64,000 bases of DNA from JADKAV01 sp037046735 (GTDB taxonomy: Bacteria; Actinomycetota; Actinomycetes; S36-B12; UBA10799): positions 131,075 to 195,074 of the forward strand of contig JBAOHC010000021.1 of assembly GCA_037046735.1 (NCBI GenBank), written 5' to 3'. The translations under genes were made by a program, and so were the position numbers. The stretch's first letter is position 1. The number at the start of each line of letters is the position of its first letter. Shown in pieces: positions 17,375 through 26,560 of this stretch. Under the pieces are notes generated by a model. It was not told where the DNA came from. It worked only from the letters and a program-made list of their open reading frames with translations, and searched no databases.

Positions 17375-18430
17375 TCAGATTCCGGTTAGGGAAACCGATC
17401 CTCCCTGACCACCCTTTGCCTGGGCGTCACTGCGATCTGTGGAAACGCGGGGTCGAACCTCACCGCAGACCCACGCGGGGACACCCCGCTCAGTGAGAGA
17501 TGCGAGCACCGGCTGCGGTTCGGGGACGACAGCCAGCATGCCGATTCCCATGTTGAAAGTGCGTTCGGCATCCTGACGCTCAACGCCCAGATCGAGCAAC
17601 GCCTGAAAGACAGGAGGCACCGTCCACGTCCCCCGGTCGATGTCAGCGTGCAGACTGGACGGCAGGACGCGCGCCAGATTGGCGGCCAGCCCGCCGCCGG
17701 TGACATGGGAGAAGGCGTGCACATCGGACGCCACGGCCAAGCAGTCGAGAGCGTAGATCCGGGTCGGCTCCAGCAGCTCCTCCCCGAGCGTGCGGCCAAA
17801 GTCGGCGACCTCGTCGGCCAGGGCCCACTGGTTGAGGAAGACCTTGCGTGCCAGCGAGTAGCCGTTCGAATGTAGGCCGGAGGACGCCATCGCGATCACG
17901 GTGTCCCCGGCCTGTACCCGCTCCGGCCCCAGCAGCGCATCCGCTTCAACGACTGCCGTCCCTGCACCGGCCACGTCGTACTCGTCGGGGGCCATCAGAC
18001 CGGGATGCTCAGCCGTCTCCCCGCCAAGGAGTGCACACCCTGCTTGCTGGCACCCAGCTGCGATCCCGCTGACTATGGCGGCGATCCGCTCCGGAACCAC
18101 TTTGCCGGTGGCGATGTAGTCGGTCATGAAAAGCGGCTCAGCGCCGCACACGACGAGGTCATCGACGACCATGGCGACCAGGTCGATGCCGATCGTGTCG
18201 TGGATGTCCATGCGCCGGGCCACGTCGATCTTGGTGCCCACGCCGTCGGTGGCCGTGGCGAGCAACGGTCGCTTGTAGCGGGCCAGGGCGGAGGCGTCGA
18301 AGAGACCAGCGAAACCACCGAGACCGCCCACCACCTCGGGGCGCATGGTGGCCGCCACGCGGTGACGCATCAACTCGACTGCCCGCTCGCCAGCTTCGAC
18401 GTCGACGCCGGCGTCCGCGTAACTACTCAT
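17375..18430 (-). CDS. purM: phosphoribosylformylglycinamidine cyclo-ligase (AIR synthetase)
   Basis: The 351-residue enzyme converts FGAM and ATP to AIR, the fifth step of purine synthesis. It starts SSYADAGVDVEAGERAVELMR, the family's N-terminal signature. GVGTKIDVA, GEELLEPTRIYALD and HVTGGGLAANLARVLP are conserved nucleotide- and substrate-loop segments. ATG 18430 overlaps the purF stop as ATGA, giving translational coupling. The much longer open frame upstream (to 18673) lies inside purF and is not coding. Confidence 0.95.
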   Translation of the reverse strand: MSSYADAGVDVEAGERAVELMRHRVAATMRPEVVGGLGGFAGLFDASALARYKRPLLATATDGVGTKIDVARRMDIHDTIGIDLVAMVVDDLVVCGAEPLFMTDYIATGKVVPERIAAIVSGIAAGCQQAGCALLGGETAEHPGLMAPDEYDVAGAGTAVVEADALLGPERVQAGDTVIAMASSGLHSNGYSLARKVFLNQWALADEVADFGRTLGEELLEPTRIYALDCLAVASDVHAFSHVTGGGLAANLARVLPSSLHADIDRGTWTVPPVFQALLDLGVERQDAERTFNMGIGMLAVVPEPQPVLASLTERGVPAWVCGEVRPRVSTDRSDAQAKGGQGGSVSLTGI

Positions 18431-19893
18431 CCCGTCACCTCGAGGATGTGTTTGCTGCGCAGTTCGGGATCGGCGAGCTCCACGGGATACACACCGTCGA
18501 AGCAGGCCCGACACAACTGACCTTTGGGCACCTGGGTCGCTTCGATGAGGCCGTCCAGCGACACGTAGGACAACGAGTCGGCCTTGATAGAGGTGCGAAT
18601 TTCCTCCACGCTCAGGCCGGGCGCGATGAGCTCGGCCCGGGACGCGAAGTCGATCCCGTAATAGCAGGGCCACAAGACCGGTGGTGATGAGATGCGGACG
18701 TGGACTTCGGTGGCGCCGGCCTCCCGCAGCATCCGCAGCAGTGCCCGTTGGGTGTTGCCGCGCACGATGGAATCGTCGACCACGACCAGGCGTTTGCCGG
18801 CGATGACCTCGGCGAGCGGATTGAGCTTGAGACGCAGTCCCAGTTGCCGAATGGTCTGAGTGGGCTGGATGAATGTCCGGCCAACGTAGGCGTTCTTGAC
18901 CAGACCCTGCGCGAACGGGATCCCCGACTCCTGCGCGTAACCGATCGCTGCGGGGGTGCCGCTCTCGGGCACTGGGATCACCAGGTCCGCCTCGATCGGA
19001 GCCTCTCGGGCGAGCTGCCTACCCACCTCGACCCGGACCGCGTTGACACTGCGGCCGGTCAGGATCGAGTCGGGTCGGGCCAGGTAGACGTACTCGAACA
19101 GGCACCCTTTGGGATCCGGCATCGCGAACTTACGTGACCGCACCCCGTTCTCGTCGATGGCAACAAACTCGCCCGGTTCGATGTCACGTACGAAGGAGGC
19201 CCCCACGATGTCCAGCGCCGCGGTCTCGCTGGCCACCACCCACCCGCGCTCAAGCCGGCCCAAGCACAGCGGCCGGATTCCTTGTGGGTCGCGGGCGGCG
19301 TACAGGGTGTTCTCGTCGAGGAACACCAAGCTGAAGGCACCACGCAGCAAGGGCAGTTCAGTCATCGCCGCCTGCTCGATCGTCTCCCCCGGGTGTGCCG
19401 CAAGCAGCGCCGTGAGCAGGTCGGTATCGGAACTGGCGACCATGCTGGCGTCAAGCGGCAACTCCCCCGTGTCGAGGGTCGCCAAGCGCTCGGCAAGTTC
19501 ATGCGTGTTCGTCAGGTTACCGTTGTGGCCGAGCGCGAGGTGGCCGGTGGCAGTGGTCCGGAACGTCGGCTGGGCGTTCTCCCAGACGCTGGAACCGGTC
19601 GTCGAGTAGCGGGCGTGGCCAATCGCGATGTAACCGTGCAGTGAATCCAGCAATGAGTCGCTGAAGACCTGCGATACCAAGCCCATGTCCTTGTAGACCA
19701 GTATCTGACTGCCGTCGCTGGTCGCGATTCCGGCCGACTCCTGGCCGCGGTGCTGCAGCGCGTACAGCCCGAAGTAGGTCAGCTTTGCGACCTCATCGCC
19801 AGGAGCCCAGACCCCGAAAACGCCACAAGCGTCCTGAGGTCCTTTTTCACCGGGGAGAAGATCGTGGTTCAATCGCCCATCGCCGCGCGCCAC
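18427..19893 (-). CDS. purF: amidophosphoribosyltransferase
   Basis: The 488-residue enzyme makes phosphoribosylamine from PRPP and glutamine, the committing step of purine synthesis. It has a propeptide ending at DACGVFG, where Cys23 becomes the N-terminal nucleophile after processing. The PRPP loop is VVVDDSIVRGNTQRALL. Cys residues in LWPCYYGIDF and GQLCRACFDGVYP fit the iron-sulfur type of the enzyme. It heads the purF-purM pair with a 4-base overlap. Confidence 0.95.
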   Translation of the reverse strand: MARGDGRLNHDLLPGEKGPQDACGVFGVWAPGDEVAKLTYFGLYALQHRGQESAGIATSDGSQILVYKDMGLVSQVFSDSLLDSLHGYIAIGHARYSTTGSSVWENAQPTFRTTATGHLALGHNGNLTNTHELAERLATLDTGELPLDASMVASSDTDLLTALLAAHPGETIEQAAMTELPLLRGAFSLVFLDENTLYAARDPQGIRPLCLGRLERGWVVASETAALDIVGASFVRDIEPGEFVAIDENGVRSRKFAMPDPKGCLFEYVYLARPDSILTGRSVNAVRVEVGRQLAREAPIEADLVIPVPESGTPAAIGYAQESGIPFAQGLVKNAYVGRTFIQPTQTIRQLGLRLKLNPLAEVIAGKRLVVVDDSIVRGNTQRALLRMLREAGATEVHVRISSPPVLWPCYYGIDFASRAELIAPGLSVEEIRTSIKADSLSYVSLDGLIEATQVPKGQLCRACFDGVYPVELADPELRSKHILEVTG

Positions 19894-19947
19894 TGCTCAA
19901 GTGTTGCACAGGCGGCGTTGGGTCCAAGCCCGTGATTGCCAGATCGG

Positions 19948-21630
19948 CTATATGCCGACAACCGGCCGGTACCTGGGTTTCCACATCGAGTCCAGGACCG
20001 CTTGCAGTGCGTTGTCCGGAGTCGCCCTCGCCACACCCTCCCGAACGGCCTCCTCAACCACTGCCACCGCCACGGCCGCGGAGGTCGCCCGGATGTCGGC
20101 GATCTCAGGCAGCAGGGGACTGCCTGGCCCATGGATCTCGACCAGTTGGGCGACCGCTTTGGCCGCCGCGTTGAGCATCCCGTCGGTGATCTTGGTGGCC
20201 CTGGCCACGATGGCGCCAAGGCCCAGCCCGGGATACAACAGGGCATTGTTGGCCTGCCCGATGTGGTGACTGACACCGTCGATGGTCACCGGATCGAACG
20301 GGCTGCCGGTCACGATCAAGGCCTGGCCGTCAGTCCAGGCCAGCAGGTCCGCCGGCACAGCCTCGGCCAACGGAGTGGGGTTGCTCATGGGCAGGATGAA
20401 CGGCCGCGCCACATGCGAGTGCATCTCACGGACCACCTGCTCGGTGAACGCACCGTGGACCGTGGACGTGCCCACCAGGATGGTGGGCTGGACCCGCCGG
20501 ACCGTCTCCAGCAGGGAGATCGCACCTAGCTCGTCGCGCTCGTAGTCGCGGACCTCAGCGGCGGGCCGGGCGTAGCCACGGTGGTAGTCGCGAAGCTCGG
20601 GGAGCTGATCGTGCAGCAGCCCGGGGCGGTCGATCAGCCAGATCCGGCGCGAAGCCTCCTCGCGGCTGTATCCCGATTCCACGATGGCGTCGCGGATCTG
20701 GTCGGCGATCCCCACACCGGCTGTGCCGGCACCAAACACGACCACCCGGTGATCGGACAGCGGCATGGCGGTGACCTTGACCCCGGACAGGATCGCGGCG
20801 AAGGCGATCGCCCCCGTGCCCTGCATATCGTCGTTGAAGGTACACACCTGGTCGCGGTATCGATCCAGGATCCGGCGGGCATTCGTCTCCCCGAAATCCT
20901 CCCAGTGCAGAAGCGCATTGGGGAACATCTTGCTGGCGGTGCTGACGTAGGTCTCGATGAGTTCGTCGTACTTCTCGCCGCGCAGCCGGGCGTGCTTCTC
21001 ACCCAGGTACCCGGGGTCGGTCAGCAGCCCAGTACGGTCGGTGCCGACATCGATGACGACGGGAATCGCCCGTTCTGGATCGACCCCCGCGGCCGCCACG
21101 TAGACGCTGATCTTGCCGATCGCGATGTCGATGCCGCCGACCCCCCAGTCGCCGATGCCGAGGATCGCCTCGGAGTCGGTGGCCACCAGCAGGTCCACAT
21201 CATCGGGGCCGAGCCCGAGGTTCGTGAAGGCCTTCGGCACATCCTGCGGCCAGCGGGACTGCAGATACACCCCCCGCGGACGGCGGAAGGCGTGGCTGTA
21301 CTCACGGATCGATTCGCCCACGGTCGGCGTGTAAACGATCGGCATAAGGTCGGGCAGGTCGTCGATCAGCAACCTGTAGAACAGCGTCTCGTTACGGTCG
21401 TGCAACTCGCGCAGATAGACGTTCTTGGCCAACGGGCCCGGCTGCTCAGCCAACTGTCGACGCACCCGCAACAACTGTTGGTCGATGGTCTCGACACGCT
21501 GCGGCAACAGACCGACCAGGCCAAGCGCCTCCCGTTCGGCGTCGGAGAAGGCGGACTGCTTGTTCAACCGCGGATCGGCCAGCAGAGCCTGCCCGCGCAG
21601 GGTCGTTCGGCGCGCTGGGAGTTCGTTCAC
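19948..21630 (-). CDS. NAD(P)-dependent malic enzyme
   Basis: The enzyme oxidatively decarboxylates malate to pyruvate. The large (about 560 residue) form is shown by MPIVYTPTVGESIREYSHAFRRPRGVYL, GDWGVGGIDIAIGKISVYVAAAGVDP, the metal site HWEDFGETNARRILDRYRD followed by TFNDDMQGTGAIAFA, and the NAD loop FGAGTAGVGIAD. I chose GTG 21630; GTG 21678 is an alternative 16 codons earlier, and neither has a strong ribosome-binding site. It follows the Trk genes on the same strand but is not overlapped, so it may be a separate unit. Confidence 0.9.
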   Translation of the reverse strand: MNELPARRTTLRGQALLADPRLNKQSAFSDAEREALGLVGLLPQRVETIDQQLLRVRRQLAEQPGPLAKNVYLRELHDRNETLFYRLLIDDLPDLMPIVYTPTVGESIREYSHAFRRPRGVYLQSRWPQDVPKAFTNLGLGPDDVDLLVATDSEAILGIGDWGVGGIDIAIGKISVYVAAAGVDPERAIPVVIDVGTDRTGLLTDPGYLGEKHARLRGEKYDELIETYVSTASKMFPNALLHWEDFGETNARRILDRYRDQVCTFNDDMQGTGAIAFAAILSGVKVTAMPLSDHRVVVFGAGTAGVGIADQIRDAIVESGYSREEASRRIWLIDRPGLLHDQLPELRDYHRGYARPAAEVRDYERDELGAISLLETVRRVQPTILVGTSTVHGAFTEQVVREMHSHVARPFILPMSNPTPLAEAVPADLLAWTDGQALIVTGSPFDPVTIDGVSHHIGQANNALLYPGLGLGAIVARATKITDGMLNAAAKAVAQLVEIHGPGSPLLPEIADIRATSAAVAVAVVEEAVREGVARATPDNALQAVLDSMWKPRYRPVVGI

Positions 21631-21711
21631 ACTGTCGGTTCTACCGTCCGAGGCAATCGTTTGCGCATCGACGCGCACCGGGCGGTTCGCCCTACCGGCG
21701 CGAGACGCGTT

Positions 21712-22371
21712 TCAGTCCAGCCGCGCGAAAGCGGTCACATCGGCCGGTTTACCCATCACCAGGATCTCGTCGCCGTAGCTGAGTTGAGTCTGTAGATCAG
21801 CATGGGTGAACTGATCCTGGCCGCTCGGACGTACCGCGATGACGGTGACCCTGTGTTTGTCCCGCAACTTGGAGGATCCCAGCGGCTCCCCGACCAGGAA
21901 GCGCGGCGGCTTCGTCTTCGCGATGACCCAGTTGGTGGCAATGCGCATGTAGTCGAGCACCTCGCCACTGACCAAGTGCGCGATCCGCTGGCCCATGTCG
22001 TGCTCCGGCTGCACGACATGGTGGGCGCCCACCCGTTGCAGGATCAGCGCGTGCTGTGAACTCAGCGCTTTGCCCCAGATGCGCTCCACACCCAACTGCG
22101 ACAGGTTCGACACCGCGAGGATGCTGTCCTCCATCGCCCCGATCGCCACCACCGCCGTGTGGAACTCCTCGGCGCCGATCTCTTCGAGTGCTTTCAGATC
22201 GGTCGCGTCCGCGCGAACGATGTTGCTCAGCATCCCGGCGTAGCGCTGAACCCGCTCCTCGCTGTCGTCAACAGCCAACACCTCCACTCCGCTGCGGGCG
22301 AGCTCGCGGGCCAGCGCGATCCCGAATCGGCCCATGCCCAATACCAGAACAGGGCCCTGTGACTTAGCCAA
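21712..22371 (-). CDS. trkA: Trk/Ktr potassium uptake regulatory subunit (RCK domains)
   Basis: The 219-residue protein has an RCK N-domain with the nucleotide loop GMGRFGIALARELARSG and an acidic residue at VDDSEER that binds NAD(H) or ATP. A C-terminal RCK_C subdomain follows (FLVGEPLGSSKLRDKHRVTVIAVRPSG). It forms a cytoplasmic gating ring for the TrkH/KtrB channel. Its start overlaps the end of the TrkH gene by 8 bases, so the two are coupled. The single RCK module matches the KtrA type rather than the duplicated E. coli TrkA. Confidence 0.9.
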   Translation of the reverse strand: MAKSQGPVLVLGMGRFGIALARELARSGVEVLAVDDSEERVQRYAGMLSNIVRADATDLKALEEIGAEEFHTAVVAIGAMEDSILAVSNLSQLGVERIWGKALSSQHALILQRVGAHHVVQPEHDMGQRIAHLVSGEVLDYMRIATNWVIAKTKPPRFLVGEPLGSSKLRDKHRVTVIAVRPSGQDQFTHADLQTQLSYGDEILVMGKPADVTAFARLD

Positions 22372-23695
22372 CGATCATCCTCTCCTCGGGTCGTTCGAAC
22401 CGTTGTTTACGCTCGCGTAGTGCCAGCGCCGACGCGACCGTCAGTGGGCCGACCCGGCCGATGAACATCAATGCCACGATGACCAATTGCGCATTGATGG
22501 GAAGCGAAGCGGTGATGCCGACCGACAGCCCCACCGTGGCCAAGGCGGAGATGGCTTCGAAGAGCACGGCTTCGAACGGGAACTGCGTCATCGACAAAAG
22601 AGTGAAGGTCGCAACCCCGACCATTCCGATACTGAGCAGCGTCAGCGTCATGGCACGGCGCTGGGTGTCGGTCGGGATCCGCCGACGGCCCACGTTGACG
22701 TGCTGATCGCCTCGGCCCTGCGACCACAGCACGTACAGCAGCACACCGAACGTTGTGACCTTGATCCCCCCGGCGGTACTCGCGCTACCTCCACCGATGA
22801 ACATCAGCGCGCTGGTGAAAAGTAACGTCTCAGGACGCAATTGACCCATGTCGACCGCGTTGAACCCGGCGGTACGAGGCATCACGGCTGTGAAGAAGGC
22901 CAACGTCCCGCCTTGGGCCGGACTGTATTCGGCCAGTGTGCCAGGATTCGTCACCTCCGAGATCCAGATCACGACCGTACCCGTGGCCAGCAGTCCCGCC
23001 GTGACGATGACCGTAATGCGGGTGAGTACCGACCACTGCGCCGGGCTGTGCCACATCCGCGCCAGCTCGAAGATGACGGGGAATCCCAGACCACCGACGA
23101 TCACCGCCACCGAGATCGTGATCAGGAACAACCCGTCCCCGGCAAACGGGATCAAGTTGCCCGGATAGGTCGAGAAGCCGGCGTTGTTGAAGGCCGAAAC
23201 GGAGTGGAACAAGCCGTGGTACGCAGCCTGCGGCAACGGTTCGTCGTAGCGGATGAGCAACTGCGCGGTCAGCAACAGCGCGAAGATCACTTCGGTGACG
23301 AGGACGAACCCGACGATGCGCCGAATGATGTGGCGCACAGAGCCAGGCGTCAGCGCGCGCGACTCTGCCTGCACGATCAGACGACTGCGTAGACCCAGCC
23401 GCTTGGACAGAACGAGGGCGGCCAGGGTGGCCAGGGTCATGATCCCCAAGCCGCCCACCTGAATGAGGAGCATGATCACCACTTGCCCGAACGTCGACCA
23501 GTAGGTGGCCGTGTCGACGGTGGTCAAACCGGTCACGCATACGGCCGAGGTGGCCGTGAAGAGGGCGTCGTGCAGCGGCGCAACTTCGCCGGCCACTGTC
23601 GCCCACGGCAGGCTCAGCAGACCGGTCCCAACAGCGATGCCCCCCGCGAACGCCACTGCGACCACCTGCCCCGGGTGCAGGTCGGAGAGGGCCAC
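22364..23695 (-). CDS. trkH: Trk/Ktr potassium transporter, membrane subunit
   Basis: The 443-residue membrane protein has the four-repeat architecture of TrkH/KtrB. Selectivity-filter-like segments include TSAVCVTGLTTVD (first pore loop), HSVSAFNNAGFSTYP, MPRTAGFNAVDMG and SALATVGLSVGIT. The Gly residues in each loop are present. It brings potassium into the cell with the RCK partner encoded just downstream. The start near 23695 gives MALSDLHPGQVVAVAFAGG, a typical short cytoplasmic lead. Confidence 0.92.
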   Translation of the reverse strand: MALSDLHPGQVVAVAFAGGIAVGTGLLSLPWATVAGEVAPLHDALFTATSAVCVTGLTTVDTATYWSTFGQVVIMLLIQVGGLGIMTLATLAALVLSKRLGLRSRLIVQAESRALTPGSVRHIIRRIVGFVLVTEVIFALLLTAQLLIRYDEPLPQAAYHGLFHSVSAFNNAGFSTYPGNLIPFAGDGLFLITISVAVIVGGLGFPVIFELARMWHSPAQWSVLTRITVIVTAGLLATGTVVIWISEVTNPGTLAEYSPAQGGTLAFFTAVMPRTAGFNAVDMGQLRPETLLFTSALMFIGGGSASTAGGIKVTTFGVLLYVLWSQGRGDQHVNVGRRRIPTDTQRRAMTLTLLSIGMVGVATFTLLSMTQFPFEAVLFEAISALATVGLSVGITASLPINAQLVIVALMFIGRVGPLTVASALALRERKQRFERPEERMIVG

Positions 23696-23937
23696 GTTTC
23701 CCGATTATGGTCTGGTCGAGGCCTGATCGCCCTGCCAGTGCGGACTGTGCCGGTCGCCGCCGATTTTGGAACCGTTGTCGCCGGACTTGAGGTCAGTGGG
23801 CCCGTGTGGGCGATGCAAATTGATCCCAAGCCTGCCGACGTGCGTCGGGCGGCACCCGGCAGCAACACCGGCAAGCCCTTTCCGGATCTGGATCTTCGTG
23901 CCTACACTTAGCGACCACCAATCCTGAGGAGACACCG

Positions 23938-25512
23938 GTGCGGATTTCCTTGACCACTGCCCTCGTGATCGCCGCACTGCCCATGGCCTTGGTTGTGCCA
24001 GTCCCCGTGGCGTCGGCGGACCCCGTGGGGTTCATCACCGAATTCCCGACCCCGTCCGGCGATAGCCAGGGCATGGCACAAGGGTCAGACGGGAACTTCT
24101 GGTTTGTGCAACTGGGAACCAGCAAGGTCGTGCGCATGACCCCGGCCGGCACCGTCACGGAGTTCCCCACCCCGACGCCTAGCAGTCGGCCCAATGACAT
24201 CACCGCGGGCCCAGACGGCAACCTGTGGTTCACACAGCAGGACGCGGCCGCGAATCGCATCGGCCGGATCACGCCTGGTGGAGTCATCACGGAGTTCCCG
24301 CTGACGTCGACGGGCAGCCCGAGCTTCATCACCGCCGGACCTGACGGCAACCTGTGGTTCACGAAGACCAACAACAACAACATCTTCCGGATGACGACAG
24401 CCGGTGCTGTCACCGGCACATTCGCGATCCCAACTCCGGGTAGCTCCCCGGCCGGGATCACCACCGGACCGGACGGCAACCTTTGGTTCACCGAATTCTT
24501 CGCAAACAAGATCGGTAGGGTCACGCCGTCCGGCACGATCACCGAGTTCCCGATCCCGACCGCGAGCAGTTCACCGCGCGACATCGCCGCCGGCCCCGAC
24601 GGCAACGTGTGGTTCACCCAAACCGCGAACGCTGTGAACAAGATCGGCCGGATCACCCCCTCGGGGGCCGTCACCGAGTTCCCGATCCCCACTGCGAACG
24701 CGGGCCTCGACAGCATCACAACCGGCCCCGACGGGAACCTCTGGTTCACCCAGGGTGCCGGGAACAGAGTCGCCCGGATCACCCCGAACGGCACTGTCAC
24801 AGAGTACCCGTTGCCCAATGCGAGCAGCAGCCCCCGCGCCATCACGTCGGGCACGGACGGCGCGCTGTGGTTCATCGAGAACTTCGGTAACAGGGTCGGA
24901 CGGATCACCTCTGGCATCTCGCCGAGCGACCGGAAGCCGGCGTTGAACGGCACCGGGCAAGTGGGTCTGCCGCTGGTGTGTGGGGCTGATGTCTGGGGGA
25001 TAGCCTCGACTGTGGCTGTGGGGTGGCGACGCAACGCCGCCACGATCCCTGGACTGACCGGCCTGACATACGTGCCCACCGACGCTGACCTGGGTTCAAC
25101 CATCAACTGCGTCAGTACAGCGACCCTCCCAGGGGTTTCTGCTCGGCTCAGCGCCACGAGCAATGGCATCGCCGTGGTGGCACAGGTGACGGGACCGGTC
25201 GGCCCGCCAGGACCCACGGGTGCCACAGGGCCGACTGGCCCCGGCGGACAACTCACGGCGGTTTTCGCGCCTGGCGGCAAGCGGATCAAGGCTGGCAAGA
25301 CTCTGCGTGTTCAGTTCGGTGTCACCAATGCCGCTCCGCTGACTGCCCAACTGGCAGGGAAGAAGACCGCGACCAAACCAGTTCAAGCTGGGTCCGGGAC
25401 CAACACCTTGCGGTGGAAACTGCCGAAGAGCCTGACTCCCGGCAAGTACTCGCTGCGGTTGCTGTTCGAGGGCAAGATCAAGGCCCAGACAGCGGTGCGG
25501 ATCACGAAGTAG
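23938..25512 (+). CDS. secreted seven-bladed streptogramin-lyase-like beta-propeller with collagen-like linker
   Basis: After a signal peptide (to about residue 28) the 524-residue protein has seven repeats of about 43 residues, each with a DGNLWFT-type motif: DGNFWFV, DGNLWFTQ, DGNLWFTK, DGNLWFTE, DGNVWFTQ, DGNLWFTQ, DGALWFIE. This is the Vgb fold. The catalytic His expected after the WFTE motif is not obvious, so lyase activity is doubtful. A Cys-pair domain follows, then GPVGPPGPTGATGPTGPGG and a basic C-terminal domain. GTG 23938 follows GGAGAC. The antisense 501-residue frame is a repeat artefact. Confidence 0.75.
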   Translation: MRISLTTALVIAALPMALVVPVPVASADPVGFITEFPTPSGDSQGMAQGSDGNFWFVQLGTSKVVRMTPAGTVTEFPTPTPSSRPNDITAGPDGNLWFTQQDAAANRIGRITPGGVITEFPLTSTGSPSFITAGPDGNLWFTKTNNNNIFRMTTAGAVTGTFAIPTPGSSPAGITTGPDGNLWFTEFFANKIGRVTPSGTITEFPIPTASSSPRDIAAGPDGNVWFTQTANAVNKIGRITPSGAVTEFPIPTANAGLDSITTGPDGNLWFTQGAGNRVARITPNGTVTEYPLPNASSSPRAITSGTDGALWFIENFGNRVGRITSGISPSDRKPALNGTGQVGLPLVCGADVWGIASTVAVGWRRNAATIPGLTGLTYVPTDADLGSTINCVSTATLPGVSARLSATSNGIAVVAQVTGPVGPPGPTGATGPTGPGGQLTAVFAPGGKRIKAGKTLRVQFGVTNAAPLTAQLAGKKTATKPVQAGSGTNTLRWKLPKSLTPGKYSLRLLFEGKIKAQTAVRITK

Positions 25513-25517
25513 GAGGC

Positions 25518-25817
25518 CTAGCTCTCATTGGTGGAGGCGCGGGTCAGCGGCAGCCATTGTGAAAGGTCACTGCGCTCGCCCGAGGCGTCGATGCGGCCCT
25601 CCGCCAGGGCCTGCTCCCAGGTGAGCTCTCCGCGGGTCAACGCCAGCCAGGTAGGCCCGTCGCACTCCACGACCGCTCGTGGGGTTCCCCGCCGGTGCGG
25701 GCCACCCGAGATCGCCTGGATGGCACCGTACGGGGGGATGCGGATCTCGACTGAGCGGCCGGGGGCCTTCTCCGCGAATGCGGCCAACGCGGCTTTGACC
25801 TCCGCCCGCGTGCCCAT
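25518..25817 (-). CDS. sterol carrier (SCP2-like) family protein
   Basis: The 99-residue protein resembles short actinobacterial sterol-carrier family proteins: VEIRIPPYGAIQAISGGPHRRGTPRAVVECDGPTWLALTRGELTWEQALAEGRIDASGERSDLSQWLPL. The TWLALTRGELTWEQALAEGRI block is the conserved ligand-pocket segment. In related genomes it is frequently found near purF/purL genes, as here. Ligand and role are unknown; lipid binding is inferred from the fold. It lies 5 bases from the end of the convergent propeller gene. Confidence 0.75.
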   Translation of the reverse strand: MGTRAEVKAALAAFAEKAPGRSVEIRIPPYGAIQAISGGPHRRGTPRAVVECDGPTWLALTRGELTWEQALAEGRIDASGERSDLSQWLPLTRASTNES

Positions 25818-25864
25818 GGACCCAGGCTAACTCGTGTTCGAAGGTGCTCTGGGCGGCGATGGGT

Positions 25865-26003
25865 CTACACATCTGGTTGAGAAGACTGCCCCAAAGACCG
25901 TTTGCAACCAGATGTGTAGGACAAATGTCCGTTAAGCCCTGTTTGTACCCCGCAATTTCTACACATCTGGTTGGCGGTTCCACCCGCTCAACCAGATGTG
26001 TAG
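25865..26003. repeat. two paired inverted repeats of a 15-base motif
   Basis: CTACACATCTGGTTG occurs at 25865-25879 and 25959-25973, and its exact complement CAACCAGATGTGTAG at 25905-25919 and 25989-26003. This makes two perfect 15-base-pair stems with loops of 25 and 15 bases. The last arm contains the stop codon and final five codons of the acetyltransferase gene. The arrangement fits small mobile or regulatory hairpins (REP/MITE-like) or paired terminators. No transposase is nearby. Confidence 0.85.
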
Positions 26004-26560
26004 ACGCCGCCGCCCAACCGGGTCCGCTGCCGACCATCGGGGTCGAAATTCGCCGGGTCGAGCCACGCGAGAACCTGCCGGCGCCGGTTGGGCCACTCAT
26101 GATCAAGCAGGGAGAACCAGGCCGTGTCACGATTGCGGCCATTGACGACCATGTGTTGGCGAAACACCCCCTCGAAGGTGAAACCGAAGCGCAGCGCGGC
26201 GGCCTTGCTCGCCTCGTTGCGGTTGTCACACTTCCACTCGACCCGACGCGCACCCCAGTCGAAGAGATGGTCAGCCATCAGCAACACCGCCTCGGTCGAT
26301 GCCGGGGTTCGGCGCATCTGCGGCCCCCACAGGACATGCCCGATCTCGGCCACGCGGTTGGGCTCGTCGATCCGCATGATTGCCGCGCGTCCGACCGGCT
26401 GGCCGTCGATCAACGCCGCGAAGAACAACGGGTCGTCACTGGTCAGCCCATCGTCGAACCAGTCCGGTGAGGCGAACTCGTGCTGGAGGTCGGCCAGCGG
26501 CCGGTGTGACTCCTCGATCGGCTCGAGGGTCACGTAACGGCCCCGCAGGACTGCCCGCAT
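25988..26560 (-). CDS. GNAT-family N-acetyltransferase
   Basis: The 190-residue protein has the RimJ-like GNAT layout: LRGRYVTLEPIEESH at the start, MRIDEPNRVAEIGHVLWGPQMRRTPASTEAVLLMADHLFD (beta4/acetyl-CoA segment), RRVEWKCDNRNEASKAAALRFGFTFEGVFRQHMVVNGRNRDTAWFSLLDHEW. It probably acetylates a small molecule or protein N-terminus. ATG 26560 overlaps the purL stop as TGATG, so it is coupled to purL. Its last codons (VYTSG and stop) are encoded within a 15-base inverted repeat arm. Confidence 0.85.
   Translation of the reverse strand: MRAVLRGRYVTLEPIEESHRPLADLQHEFASPDWFDDGLTSDDPLFFAALIDGQPVGRAAIMRIDEPNRVAEIGHVLWGPQMRRTPASTEAVLLMADHLFDWGARRVEWKCDNRNEASKAAALRFGFTFEGVFRQHMVVNGRNRDTAWFSLLDHEWPNRRRQVLAWLDPANFDPDGRQRTRLGGGVYTSG

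Noticed and set aside
23793..25298. 501-residue open frame antisense to the propeller gene
   Set aside because: It is the complement of the DGNLWFT repeats and has repetitive Pro/Val/Gly content; the sense frame has a signal peptide and a known fold.
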